Counted from the stretch's first letter, positions 23,380 to 35,929 are shown. The stretch is DNA of 64,000 bases from Apoderus coryli (GCA_911728435.2 OU452212.1:7136563-7200562); one strand, 5' to 3'. Numbers and translations: made by a program. The notes: a model not told the origin generated them from the sequence alone.

Positions 23380-25270
23380 TTTACATGTCACGTTAACAGT
23401 TTTGCAATAGACGGCTTAACAAAACAGGAGTAGAAAAAGAAAATATACACTACTATGGTAAATGTTCTCAGAAAATGCAAATAATGAAAAAAACTAAAAG
23501 TAACACATTCGGTTGTTTTCAATAAAAAGTACATTTAACATGAGTTTTTAAAGTTTTCAAATCACGTAATTTTTATTATACTCGTACACTTTAGTTGTTG
23601 TTATGTATCTTTTACTATTGTCGTACCCATATATAAATAAATATATATCGAAATAAATAAATTTTAAAGTGACGTCAATAAAACCATGACTTTACATTTT
23701 ATATATTGAAAATTTCGAATTATTTATATGCTTTGTGAATTGTACCTTATTTATATCTTGAGATGTATGTGAATGAGAAAATGAAAAAAGAAAAACAGGC
23801 ACATACCTACAGTACATTTGTAAAATGTCGAAAAAGGACAAACTTGTCGTCAGCCAAAGTAACAACGATATGAACCGACAGTTTATATCGATAAATATCG
23901 AAACACGAAAGACGCATTGTTTCCATATTGTTATTTATAAATCGATCCTAAAAGGCTTTTATTTATTTATTTATGGATTTTTATGGGAAATTCAGTTGGA
24001 ATAATACCATAGGAAATTACTTTGTAGGTACTTTAATGGCGTGTTTAAATTAATTTGATTAAAAATTAGGTACTTATTAAAAACTATTGTCTCTGCTCCT
24101 TCAATGCATCCTTGTCTCACCCACAATTTGAATTGGGAATCCGCATTATCAGATAGTCAAAATCTTAATCTGCTAATCCCCCTGAACTTTTTTTTCGGAT
24201 CTACTTTTGAATGTACCTTAACAAGGCTTAATACTCAAGGTGTGCAGTATATTGTATACCCTATATAGGAATCTGTTTCTACAATATTTATTTTATCAGT
24301 TAGATCTTGTTAAATCTGACCCATTCTCTATTATTAACAACAAAAGCAAAGGAAAAAATAAAGAAACAGATTTTCTGTGTCACGCCGATATATATCTTTA
24401 TTAAGTCAGATGGGGTTTTAATAATATAAATCATTTTGCTGTGTTGGTGTAGTGCAACAAAAAACAGATTATCCCCGAGTCAAATACATAATAAAGTATT
24501 GGGTGATTTATTTGGGTTGGGATGCGATTTAGGTATTTAACAAATCATAAAAAATTGGACGATATTAATTTTATGTTAAGCAGACGTGCAAGTTCTTGTG
24601 AACGTATGGAATTAATGCTTGCTTAAAGAACTTAAGACATATACTTTATTTTTTGTAGTTTTACACTTAATAACGATCCTTATTTTCAGAATTTCTTATC
24701 TTGATCGCCAAAGTTTGTCTGATATTGGTTATTTATTTCACACTATTTGTAATTTCTATTAATCTCTTTCGGTGTGTGAACTGTAGTTGAAAATCTTGAA
24801 ACAATTAATATTTTCTTTACAAAATTATAGTTTTTCTCAAGGTTAAAGGGCCAAAAATATATGAGTCACCATGTGATTAAAGCATTCCAATATACTAAGA
24901 ATTAATAAATATTTACAGTTCATTATAATTCCTTGTATATTTCTCACACATGTATTTTATATTTCGAATTATTACAGACATTTTTTTTGAATTATGTTGG
25001 GTACATAAGGTAGAAAAGGCTCCGTAGACTGTCTTGACAGGGTCGGACGAGGGTCACAGGTCGTTGGAAATTGTGAGGTCCTACAAAAACTTTCTGCATT
25101 ATATACCCTACATTTAATACATACAAGAACAATTATAAGCTATTTAAAATGAGTTAATTATGTACTTAATTGTTCGCCTAGTGTCTATTTGTTTTTCTTT
25201 CTTATGTTTTCTTATTCTGTCGTAATCTTTATTGTTATTATTTTTGCAAAATAATCAATTTCGTACGAGG
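23380..25270. other. intron sequence, nothing recognised
   Basis: AT-rich with no domain-bearing frame and no RNA gene recognised. Confidence 0.4.
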
Positions 25271-25280
25271 AATGTAGATG

Positions 25281-25337
25281 ATATGAATGAAACACGTCTA
25301 CTCCACAAAATTACGCATATAATTCAATTTAACAGCC
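25281..25337. repeat. 57-bp inverted repeat, left copy
   Basis: This segment is the exact reverse complement of 26692-26748. It supplies the last two codons and stop of the mariner frame. Similarity stops abruptly on both sides. Confidence 0.9.
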
Positions 25338-26366
25338 ATAACGTGGCACCAGTTTTTGAATACCCTCCTCATAAAATTCTGCCGCCTGCCTTGTTAACCA
25401 CTGTATCACAAATGTTTTGACTTCGTTATCGTCTTGAAGACGCTGACCACTCAGGTGTTTCTTCAAGTGCAGGAACAAATGGTAGTCGCTGGGCGCCAGA
25501 TCTGGGCTGTATGAAGGATGATCTAGAGTTTCCCATTTAAAAGATTTGATGAGATCTTTGGTCCGATCAGCCATATGTGGACGGGCATTGTCATGCAGCA
25601 AAACGATACCCTTACTCAACTTGCCACGTCTTTTGTTCTGGATTGCACGACGCAGATTGTTCAATGTCTCACAATAAGACGCTGCATTGATTGTCTCATT
25701 ACGAGGCAGAAACTCCACTAGCAATACTCCTTTTCTGTCCCAAAAAACTGTGCACATGATTTTCCGGGCAGAAATTGTTTGCTTAAACTTCACTTTTTTG
25801 GGTGATGATGAATGTCTCCATTCCATGGATTGTTGTTTCGATTCTGGTGTGACGTAGACCACCCATGTTTCGTCGCCAGTAACAATTTGGTCTAAAAAAT
25901 CTTCACCTTCATTGTGGTACCGCTCAAGGAAAGTCAATGCACTGCCTAAACGTTGGGTTTTGTGCAAATCCGTCAACATTTTTGGAACCCAACGTGAACA
26001 CAATTTCCAGTAATTCAAGTTCTCGGTCACAATGCGATACAAAACACTACGAGAATATTGAGGAAAGCAGTCGCACATTGATAAAATTGTAAAGCGTCTG
26101 TTTTCTCTCACCTTTTCCTCCACTTTCTGCACCAAATCTTCATTAACGACCGACGGACGCCCACTCCGTTCTTCATCATGCACATTTGTGCGGCCATCTT
26201 TAAATGCTCTCACCCATTTCCTTACCATTCCATCACTCATAATGTTTTGTCCGTAAACTTCACAGATCTCACGATGAATATCGATCAGTTTTACGCCTTT
26301 AGCACTAAGAAATCGTATAACAGCCCGTACTTCACAATCGGCGGGACTCACGATTGTCGGAAGCAT
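25329..26366 (-). CDS. mariner transposase (irritans-like), nearly full length
   Basis: A single uninterrupted frame of 345 residues encodes a DD34D mariner transposase, which cuts and pastes its element at TA sites. I chose ATG 26366 (MLPTIVSPADC); an upstream GTG is in frame. Visible features: N-terminal helix-turn-helix region (IDIHREICEVYGQNIMSDGM, then RKWVRAFKDGRTNVHDEERSGRPS); linker WVPKMLTDLHK; first catalytic Asp165 in VTGDETW; Asp259 in LLHDNARPH; Asp294 in PDLAPSDYHLF, with 34 residues between the last two. The final residues of the family are missing: the frame ends RYGC*, and the last two codons and stop come from an inverted repeat. Compared with the family there is HPSYSPDL in place of HPPYSPDL. 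It may retain catalytic residues but the element lacks a proper 3' end. Confidence 0.9.
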   Translation of the reverse strand: MLPTIVSPADCEVRAVIRFLSAKGVKLIDIHREICEVYGQNIMSDGMVRKWVRAFKDGRTNVHDEERSGRPSVVNEDLVQKVEEKVRENRRFTILSMCDCFPQYSRSVLYRIVTENLNYWKLCSRWVPKMLTDLHKTQRLGSALTFLERYHNEGEDFLDQIVTGDETWVVYVTPESKQQSMEWRHSSSPKKVKFKQTISARKIMCTVFWDRKGVLLVEFLPRNETINAASYCETLNNLRRAIQNKRRGKLSKGIVLLHDNARPHMADRTKDLIKSFKWETLDHPSYSPDLAPSDYHLFLHLKKHLSGQRLQDDNEVKTFVIQWLTRQAAEFYEEGIQKLVPRYGC

Positions 26367-26531
26367 CTTAAACACTCAGTAAACAACCTATACAATGAGG
26401 AATCAGACTGTAATGGCGTCAGTGCGTAGACAAGAGATGTAGGTAACCAGCGCGCATGCGCGGAACGCCGACCGTAGCGCTGCGGCGGCGGAATCGCAAA
26501 ACGATACTTACTAAAAAAACGTGCCTCGTAT
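25337..26531 (-). mobile_element. mariner element with intact 5' end and replaced 3' end
   Basis: The 5' terminus (minus strand, TACGAGGCACGTTTTTTTAG from 26530) is followed by a GC-rich leader that is typical of the family, then the transposase. The 3' terminus is absent: sequence homologous to mariner stops at codon RY(G), where a 57-bp repeat begins. Confidence 0.75.
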
Positions 26532-26691
26532 AATTTCGATGTCATTTTGTTGAATATGTTTAATTTTTAATTCTTATATAAAACATCTTTCCACAATGTG
26601 GATCAGACAAATAATGTCCAATACAGATAATTTTTAAACTATGAAAAACCACTGATGATGAGGTTTATGACCTCGAAACATGTATGATGCT

Positions 26692-26748
26692 GGCTGTTAA
26701 ATTGAATTATATGCGTAATTTTGTGGAGTAGACGTGTTTCATTCATAT
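26692..26748. repeat. 57-bp inverted repeat, right copy
   Basis: Exact reverse complement of 25281-25337. In this copy it is continuous with an upstream GATGATGAGG...CCTCGAAACATG hairpin motif (26651-26686), so this is probably the original copy and the left one the duplicate. Confidence 0.9.
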
Positions 26749-29700
26749 TATTGTTATTATTTTACCCTAATATTCATTTTGTACTATATCATTGTATTAT
26801 TTATTTTTTTTGTTGTATATTTTTAAAATTTTGTAGTCATGACTCCACTACGGTAGAAATTATGAGCATTCATGTTATAGTTTGTCTCACTCTTACTCTA
26901 ATGTGTTATAAACTAGAACAGGACAACACATAAAATGTACTATCCCTCTACAAAGGGGTGTAAACGTATTCCATTGCATTGGTATGAATGCTTTTTATAT
27001 TTTTATTGCTCTTTCTGTCTTATTAAAAAAATCAACTCGAGAATTTTTAAAAACAATTTATTAATAGGACCTTGTAGTACTTTACTAGTACCCACATAAG
27101 CATCTTTCAATATACTTTTTTGTTTTTTCTTTGACTCCCACACCTGGGACATTGGTAGTGGAATGTGGATATATGTGGATCGAGAGGAATAAAATAGTCA
27201 ACCACAAAAATCCCATGTGAATATTTAAAACAGGGTATATTAACGATAATATAAAATTGACAGCAAAACTAATTACTTATAATTAAGATGATGAAGTGCG
27301 ATTCGTATTTGTCCGATTTCGCTAATTTTTTAGTTTGTACATGCATTATGCATGTGAGAGTTATAAGTATAGATTGGGCTAGATGTTTCATAGCCATTTT
27401 CTGGATTTGGTGGATTGAGGAATGGTGCGATCGTACTAATATCGAGTTATTCGGTGTTATAATCTTCTATAAATCAGATACTATACAGGGGTTCCTAATT
27501 TATTATCCAATTTAGCCATAAACATGCTGAATACGGTAATAAAATGTCTCCCACGCGTTGTAATCATTTCTATCTTTTAACCTTAAAAATAATAGACCAA
27601 ATAATAAAAGAAATGTATACGTTTTGTATAGAATTCAAATTATAAGCACTTCGTAAGTATCAGATATCAAGTGACATGAAACTTAATACCTAATATGCTA
27701 CTAGTAGTTGTTTGTACATTTGGCCTACCTAGTATATTATGTTATGGGTTTAGATATACCTGGATATGTGGTTTATATTATTAGAAATGATATAAACCAC
27801 CCATCAGTTCAGTGGAGAAACCACTAAAATTTGGTTTTGAATGGTAATCGATATCTATAGTACCTACCTATGCATAAAGCTACAACATAAAAAACTTTTA
27901 TAATATAGTAGATATCTCAAGAACTAGACTACTAGTTAGTTCCGTTGAAACTTTATGTGTTGTAAAAATATCCATTAATGAATTTCTCATTTTCTCTATA
28001 TCCTCAGGTGGGGGTTAGTAAATATTTTCTCTACTGTTTTTCTGGAAACTAAAATTTCCAATCCGAATTTGAGGGCTTGATATAAATGGTTATTTCAAAT
28101 AGTATTTGATTTCATATAAATACAAAATAAGAAATAACCATTTCACATGCATGTCAACTCAATCGTAGTCCATCACGTGCTGTTGCTGTATATTTTTAGA
28201 TTTAATTACATTTCGATTTCTATCTGATTTCCAAGTCTAGATGCAGTTTGGATGACGACTGAGGTTCAATTTGGTCGACAAGCCTTTCTATTTTTTTTTT
28301 TGTTAACTAAGGAATCGTTTGACTTTATGAATTAATTAAACTATTTTCTATTTTACGTTACATATGTGGCCCATCGTGCTGAATCTTCATGGAATCCCAA
28401 AGAGTTCAATCATTTTTCAGGATCATCTCTTTGAGTTCCTAAATCCTAAACGCAATAGAATAGAAGATTATTAGCAAAATTACCATCCATTTGTAGACGC
28501 TATATAACACTCAAACGAAGTTGATTTTTGTTAGGTTCAGCCACAGATATTTTCTTCCCTTTGGGAATGCTGAGCTACCGTGATCGACGGCGCACTGAGC
28601 ACTGACTGTCTGTCAAACTCAGTGTCAGTGGAAGCTGCGATACTGGTATGAGGTAGACGGCAGCTTTGCCAAAACAGAAGTTTTCATATGGTCTATTCGC
28701 AATGGTTTCATTTGTCGTGGTGGGGTTTGGTTGAGTTGGGATGTTAATAATTTACTTATGCAAACAAATTAGGATTTAATTAGCGGTTCAACATTGCACA
28801 TGCATATTCAATTTGTTGAACCACTGTGTAATCTCGGCAAGGTTTTAAGACCAATAAAAGAAATTCAAAGCGTGATATCGATCAAAATCTAGACAACAAA
28901 TATTTGTAATATGAGACAACTCGAATATATGATATCTTTATAAACTTTCAACTTGTACCGGGTGTCCATATAACACTCCGGTCATCGATTGCAGCTTTAT
29001 ACTTAGTTCATTAAAATTTTTGCTAACGTTGAGCATATAAAGGCAAAACTACATTCTAAAAACAATCTGGTTTTTTTCCAAACAGGGGGCGCGTAATTTT
29101 TATTTTTTTTTTAAATGAATTACCTGCTTATTTTTCTTGAAATTCAACCTAAAATATATTTTAAAATACATTTCTTTTAAAATATATTTTTGGTTTTACC
29201 TACACAAGGGTTTTTGTTTAATTTAGCAGGGTCTTACTTTAATTTAGTAGAACCAGATCGAGGCTGGGGCGACAGATACTGACGAATTCGTTCGTATTAT
29301 GAGCTTGTCAGAGTACTATAGTCGTTGCCCATATCGCCCTACATTTACGCAGAGAAAGATATACACCAGCAGATATATGTAAACCTTACCATCTACATAT
29401 ACATAGTAAAGCCCCTGTCTTTAGTAAACATACAACATGGCGTTAAGCACAATTTTTATTGGATTAACCATAAAGCTAAATGGACACCCTGTATACTCCG
29501 TATGAAATGGGAGAAATAAGATTTTTATCTGAATTAATATTCTGACTGACTCCAGACACATTTTTTTAAATGGATAAATAAATGTATAAAATTACCGGTT
29601 GCTGTAGTGAAGTATAAAAAAACGGGTACATAAAAAAAATGCATCGATAAAACAAACATAGCGTTGAAAATAAATAAACTACCGGCATTTTTGTTTATAA

Positions 29701-31525
29701 CATTGTATAAGGTGTGCTTGCATATAAAAATAAATATTCCCAAAAAGTTTTAACGAAAATATCCCAGTTATTTTATTTTGGTTATGTGCATTTCCTGTAT
29801 CAAATAAGTACCACAAAATTAACGTGCTGCGTGAAAGATGTAGCAAAAAATTGAACGGTAAAAGTATTTTTCTCCACTTGAATTTTTTCATTTAAATATA
29901 TTTAAGTAGTATTCAATATTTTTTCTCAATTCCCATCATAAGGAATGAAACCCATAAAGCAAATTGAACAAAGTTGTTGGACCCATAAACCTCTCACAAA
30001 ATGTAGCTTTACTCCTAATTATATTCCCTCATATTTATTTTAGAGTTGTTGTTTTGTTATTGTATCTTCATTTGACGAAAAAATCTTTCTCTTTGGTCCT
30101 ACTAAAGTTGTTGCAACTTTTTCCAGACTGCCCTAATAATATAGTTGAAACCCCAGTCTGTAAGTCGTCAGGCATTCAAAGATCTCTGACCGGGTTGACC
30201 TATACGATACCTACTAGATTACAAATATTTAATTCCTATAGGTACATTTCACTTAGATATATCCTTGTAAACTAACAAGGTAAATCAGCAAAAACCAAAA
30301 ATGGCAGCATGACACTTTAGCAGAAGAAAAATAGCCACAAGTTATTGATGCCATAAATTTTAATAAATAAATAACGCAACAAGTCAAGTACCATAAATCA
30401 AATTTATTACCAAAAACTTTAAGTACTTATACATATTTTTTAGGAAGAGGACAACCATAAACAACAAAAAATGGGTGTATAGAAATAAACAGATTGACTT
30501 CTATACCAATTTACAACAATAACAAAAGATATTATACCTAGGCATTATTATTGACTTTCGAAAATGGTCAGTAACTACCTAGAGGACCATAAAAATCTGT
30601 GTATAAATAAATCCATTATTCCAGACATGCTGTCATAAAAATAAATGTTAAACTTTTACAAAACGATATTTATTTTGTCGCGAATAATTATTTAAATGTT
30701 CAAACGTCTAGTGTACCATGGAGTGCATAACAATCACCCTGTATATTAGCTGTATTTTTAAACTTTGTTTATCTTTATATTATTCTTTTAGTAAAACCTT
30801 GTTAATATTTCAACACTAATTATTCCAATAGTTTGTTATTAATTATTATTCTATGCACGTGTCTTTATAAGTAGGTATATAGCATGTATAAACATAAGTG
30901 ATTATAGCTAACCAACACTATTTATATCATAGAGAAAACATTATCTGAAATAAAACAGATTAGGCCTTTATAAATAATTATGTACCCACTTTCCAGTATA
31001 ATTTTATTTAAATTTATTTTGAGTTAAAATAGGTAAACCACCAAATCATATACATATTATGAATAATAAACAATATAAATAAATTGTAACACCAATTTTA
31101 AGTCAAGGGGCATCATGAGCTATGTTTTTGTATATCAGGTTAAGAAATTATTTAGTTAATATGACCTTCAATATATATGTAGTCCTTCTCTATCTCTAAA
31201 ACGCTTCATTCGGATTTTTTTCCTTTTAATGCGGATTTGACCTTGGAAAACAAGTCAGACTTCATTGAGAAACTCTAAGTAGTAATCTTGAAAAATACAA
31301 TTATCATTGTTTTAGTATCATCAGTAGAAAATCTAAGAGTTTTTTCAAGAAGCTTGATATGATATTATGAAGGGCTATTTGCATGCCAAACGACATGCGA
31401 AGACAGTGTCATTAAGGATAGTTTCTTAGGGCTTGAATGATAGCGTTCTATAGTCCAATACCGAGCAAAAGCATCAAAAAATTGAAATTTTATTATTTTT
31501 ATTAACGTGTCTTGGGATTCATACA
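26749..31525. other. intron sequence, nothing firmly recognised
   Basis: About 4.8 kb of AT-rich sequence without domain-bearing frames. A GGGTGTCCAT (28967) and a later TGGACACCCTGTA (29481) could be weak terminal repeats of a decayed element, but they share only about ten bases. Confidence 0.4.
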
Positions 31526-31626
31526 ATGAACAATCATGGAGGACATGTGTGTGTTGCAAAATGTTGTCCCAATAAGCGGTACACTTGCTCTAAACATTTT
31601 TTTCGCTTGCCCAAAGATCCTGTTAG
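31526..31626 (+). CDS. orphan THAP-type zinc-finger first exon (candidate)
   Basis: From ATG 31526 the frame encodes 33 residues plus two bases: after MNNHGGHV it reads CVAKCCPNKRYTCSKHFF, then RLPKDPV(R). It ends exactly at AG|GTGAGT, a consensus splice donor. THAP domains start with C-x(2-4)-C near the N-terminus followed by a conserved F-x-R-F/L-P-x-D-P; both are visible. The domain is DNA-binding and occurs in host transcription factors and in P-element transposases. The later Cys and His ligands would be in a downstream exon, which I could not find nearby. It lies on the plus strand inside the opa intron, antisense to opa. It could be a decayed P-like element exon or part of a nested gene. 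Confidence 0.5.
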
Positions 31627-31844
31627 GTGAGTAATAAGTAAAAATAAAGATGAATACTAGACAATTTTACGTTTATAACAATTATTTGTATAACCGTAAA
31701 ATTTATATTACGAAATGGCAGTATCTAATATGTTTTTAACCTAAATGAAAGTAAAACATAAACACAACAAGTTGTCTCGTGGCGAGATAGCATGATAACG
31801 CAATCAGCTAGGGGTTATATTATTGACAATATACATATGGCCCT

Positions 31845-32440
31845 TGTTTGACTAAAATTGCTGAGAACAGGATTCAGTTGATGCAGAATTCAGGCACACG
31901 GCTTGTATGTGGAATTCGTAGGGGTGAAAGAGGCTAGCAATAAAATTAAGGAAATCGGCTGGTTAAGAATGAAACAACGTCGGATTTCCATGCACTAATT
32001 TTGATTAATAAAAATCATCAGATGGAAATAGGCGGAATACTTATATCAAAGATTGACGTTCCGGGGATCGGTGTATGATGTGAATATTCCTCATAAAACT
32101 GTCATTACGCCACCGCTAGACTCAACATCAATCTTTGAGCGGTCATTTTCCTATACGGTTTCAAAATATTACAACGCTCTACCGGAGAATATACAAAGTT
32201 TACAGGGGTTTTCGTTTAAGGGCGCTGTCTGACACGTAATAGAACAAATTAATTTGTAAACATAAGCTACCTACTTAATTTGGCCAGCGATGTAAAACTA
32301 TTTTCAGATAGGTTTAAGCTAAAATATAAGTTACGTTTAGGTTAAGTTAGGAAGCAATGCTTCAACTTTTATAAAAATGTCTATTTTAGTAATAAAGTCT
32401 GTATTATTGTTGTGTTTATTATTATTATTATTAAAAATCA
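31845..32440 (+). pseudogene. non-LTR retrotransposon 3' end
   Basis: With frameshifts, the plus strand encodes the C-terminal tail of a jockey-like ORF2 (NRIQLMQNSGTRLVCGIRR, LTFRGSVYDVN, then IFERSFSYTVSKYYNALP). A 3' UTR follows, ending AATAAAGTCTG and a (TTA/ATT)n tail at about 32420-32440. The copy is 5' truncated, lacks the catalytic domain, and has several stops. The tail marks the insertion strand. Confidence 0.75.
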
Positions 32441-34580
32441 CCCAATCATGTCAACATTTAACTGATACGACCACTCAAGGCTGTTTTCAATCACTATGAC
32501 ACACCACAAATATTTCTGAAATTGACAGTGATATTATTATGTACTTAAATATTTTTACAAAAATGAAAATACAGTACTGTGATTAGAAACCGAAAACTAT
32601 AATTATTCTTAGTCAGGACCTGACTTGTAACCCAAAATGGCGGCGGTATACGTCACAGTTTATTTCAAAGTGCCAACGTGGAGTCGGAATGCTGTATTAT
32701 TAATGCTGTGATAATATGATGATACAAGTACAAGTCAAAAAATTTCTTCGATAAAATTTTTGGTTGCTATGGTAATGATTCAAAATTAAGACATCTTTTT
32801 GGTTGGAAAGTAGATGTGTGTAATTTTCACTGTTTTTAATAAAAGATACATTTCGGTACTACTGGTACTGGTACAAGTTTGATGTGAAATTGATTATTCT
32901 TAAACAAGAATTTGTATACAAACGGAGGGCTTGTCCAGACTGATTTATATGCAGAAACGCAGGCTCCGCATGCTAAATCATCAATCTCGTTAAATTTTAC
33001 TCCCGTGTTTAGTCAAATGACTGCGTGTCAATTTTTCAAATTATTTTAGGTATTTTGTATCCGTTTGCATAGTATATATATTCAAGTCCACTAATTTTAT
33101 TTTATTTTTTCGTGTGCTCAATCGATAACAGACCGCGCGAATAGCATAAGGCCTCATTACCAATTCAATATCGTGTGCCTAAAATCCACAATAGCCCTCA
33201 TTATTGCCGCATATTTATAATATACGTCTTTTCATTATGCTCAAGAACCATTTGTCATGCATTGTTGTTCCCGTAATTTTTTTTTATCGCATAAAGAGCA
33301 TAATATACTCTCGAATTCTCAAATTATTTACGTGAACGGATCCGATTTTTGCGTCCTTTACAGAAAATATAAAAGATTTTTTTTTTGATGCATATAGCAG
33401 AGATCATCCATCAAAATCGTAAACAGTTTTTTATTATTTGGCAAATTTAATTGGAATTTTATAAGAAATATATATACGGTACCAGTAATATGGTGAAAAG
33501 AAGGATGAATATGCAAAGCTAGTCCATTCATATGATTTTTATTTAGTACTACCTGTATAAATTTCGAATCGCAAAGAAACGGCCACATTTGCAAAATAAA
33601 AAAGTGTTCTGTCACCAAGACAATGCACCATCTTACAAATCGATGAAACTTATGGCAAAATTGAAGAGATCTCAACAGAATGCTTGCTTGCAGATTACGT
33701 TTATTATACTTTCGTGAAAATAATTAAATGCGTATTTCTTGGGATCTAAAAACCGTGAATTATAATGTTAAACGTGTTTGTTTTACTGTCCAAGGATTTA
33801 TATTATTTGAAGACGACGCTATATCATATACTAATTTTGAGAAGCTGAAATTTATCTTGAATTGAGCACTCATTAGGAGCAGACTCCAGAATCGAATGTT
33901 GTTGTTGTTGCTGGTATATAAATTTACTTAAAAGTACAGGATTTAGATGTTCTTTTTGATTTAATTGACTTCTCTAGTTAGATAACCTTTGGTAATATAC
34001 TGTAAGACTATTCCGAAGAAGAAATAAATTTAAAACAGTTTATCTTACAGGAAAAAAAGGCATTTTTGGCACTCTTAAATAGAATAAAGCTGAAAAGAGA
34101 GGAGAAAAACGGACGGGTTTCAGTCGTTTATCACATTTTGCTCGCATCAACGGGTCTTTCGCATAGAAAATTCGTGAATAATGGAGTCGAGGCGGCTGTG
34201 GTTCACATATCTTAAAAAAACAAATACATGGGAAATTTACTACTTTTTTGAATATCAATGAAAAGAATTATGAAGTGAGTTCTGGAATTTTGAATGGTTA
34301 AATGTAATGCAAATCAAAATATAATTTATAAAATTCAATATTTGAATAATGACCTCAAATTAAATTGTCTGAAGAAGGAATATAAGGGAAAAAACAGCCA
34401 GAATCTACAGGGAAAATAGAGAAACCATTAATGACCTTGAAGTGGTCCAATTGTACTGCTAGGTCAGCGCTGGAACGTCGCAGTCCTCAGTGTAATATTT
34501 GTTTTGTGAATACCATAAAACTTCAGATTTACGAGAGAGACTATAGCCCCAAAGTCTCATCAGTAGTAATACCACTAAGA
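32441..34580. other. intron sequence, nothing recognised
   Basis: AT-rich; no domain-bearing frames. A CA/GT-rich stretch and a short (GTT)n at 33900 are the only notable features. Confidence 0.4.
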
Positions 34581-34582
34581 TC

Positions 34583-34706
34583 TTGATAATACCGAGATAA
34601 TTTTGTCATAGAGAATGCAGAAAGCGTGTTGCCTGCGGCCTTGGGCTATTATCCTTGAGCAACTCGCTTGAAGGATTCTCTATGACAAAATTTTGAGTAT
34701 TTATCA
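34583..34706. repeat. foldback repeat
   Basis: Perfect 18-bp inverted arms at 34599-34616 and 34675-34692 (TTTTGTCATAGAGAAT core) extend outward with imperfect similarity (TTGATAA...). A nested pair (AAGCGTGTTGC with GCAACTCGCTT, one mismatch) lies inside. A small non-coding foldback element is the simplest reading. It lies just downstream of the recombinase ORF below. Confidence 0.75.
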
Positions 34707-34834
34707 ATGCCCGAGGAGTATTCGATAAGATATTTTTTTACTTTGTAGATATCAAAAATTTGATTGTCAATCTGACGTTTAATAATTTTCAATATAAAAT
34801 GTATTAGTTTTAATCAAACAAATATTATTCATTT

Positions 34835-35889
34835 TTATTTAAAACTACAGTTGTGCAAAGTACAATTGGTAACTGGTAAATTGGAAGAAGAGTTTGCTGA
34901 AGTTGACGGATTGTTAATTTCCACTGGTGAAGAAATTCGTCGCATGGTGTTGATTATTTCACCATGGCGTTCTTGGTTAATATTCAAGTAAGGTTTAATT
35001 GAATTAGAGCTGCTATGTCCTGTTATTTTTATTAATTGCTGTTCAGGAATTCCTTTATTTGCCAAATGGCTAACTGCAGTTGATCTGTTCGAATGATTGG
35101 ATATCTTTTTACACTTAGTGTCCAAACCCATAGCTTGCGCGGATGATTTGGTCCACATATTAATTGTGTTCTTGCCTACCGGTATATTGTCAAACCATGT
35201 GTCACTTTCAGATCTCCAGAAAGGCATGCACTTTCGTTTGCAATATTTGGAACAAGCCGCTTACTATTTGTACAACTTTTCGATCCTCCTTGGCATGTTT
35301 TACTGAATATTGGATTGTATTCAATTCTGTTGGTTGGCGTTCCATCATTATTTTTCTCAATCGTGAAATAATCTATAAGGCAATCAGCTGGTTCACCACC
35401 TCGCCAAGCTAACTCAACAGCTACAATATGGTAAAAAAAAATTTGTAAACCTTCTGGTGTACATTCATCCCATAATCCAATGATTGTAGCCAAATCACTT
35501 GAACTCAAATTTGATGAACTGCATTTTCGTTTGTTTCCTGCATCTCGCGCATTTTTGAATATGACACTGGTAAACGGGTCGAATACAATTTTGAAGTCAT
35601 TGAAGTATTTTTCCTGGAGTAGCCTACTCGTAGTATTCCAAAATGTTTTTACAGTTGCTTCTTTATATTCAGTTCCGTCAGCTTTTCTCATATTTACCGC
35701 ATAATCTTTCAATATATTAGCCAAATTATGCAAATTCGTTTCAGCATTCAGATCGTATTCTCTGGTCGCACAAAACTCGAGAAATATTTTCCATACATAT
35801 TTTTTTGATTTGATTGTATTTTTTGGTATATTATTAGATATAATATCATTAATTGCATCGTTAGATGCAATACCAAATCTTCGCGACAT
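34835..35889 (-). pseudogene. Crypton-type tyrosine recombinase, one frameshift
   Basis: Two minus-strand frames (35889-35176 and 35227-34835) together form a roughly 350-residue tyrosine recombinase of the kind encoded by Crypton DNA transposons and their domesticated KIAA1958/ZMYM-like relatives. It begins MSRRFGIASNDA. The N-terminal part resembles a core-binding domain (WKIFLEFCATREYDLNAE). The catalytic part shows AWRGGEPADCL (first Arg), HSNRSTAVSHL (His-x-x-Arg), ITGHSS (His) and IKPYL (candidate nucleophile Tyr). A frameshift, possibly with a small deletion, near 35230 separates the first Arg from the rest. C-terminal residues after the Tyr are Ser/Asn-rich. No terminal inverted repeats are expected for a Crypton. 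TTGTCA(A/G)T(C/T)TGACGTTTAAT occurs in direct orientation on both sides (34764 and 35901) and may mark its limits. Confidence 0.8.
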
Positions 35890-35929
35890 TTTTAAACCAG
35901 TTGTCAGTTTGACGTTTAATTAATTTTTA

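Noticed and set aside
28966..29490. Element bounded by GGGTGTCCAT and ATGGACACCC
   Set aside because: Similarity between the two ends is limited to about ten bases and there is no transposase sequence inside, so chance or two separate remnants cannot be excluded.
29964..30275. 103-codon plus-strand frame as a gene
   Set aside because: Leu/Ile/Phe-rich translation of AT-rich intron sequence, with no motif.
33358..33675. 105-codon minus-strand frame as a gene
   Set aside because: No recognisable domain, and hydrophobic residues reflect T-rich codons; treated as chance.
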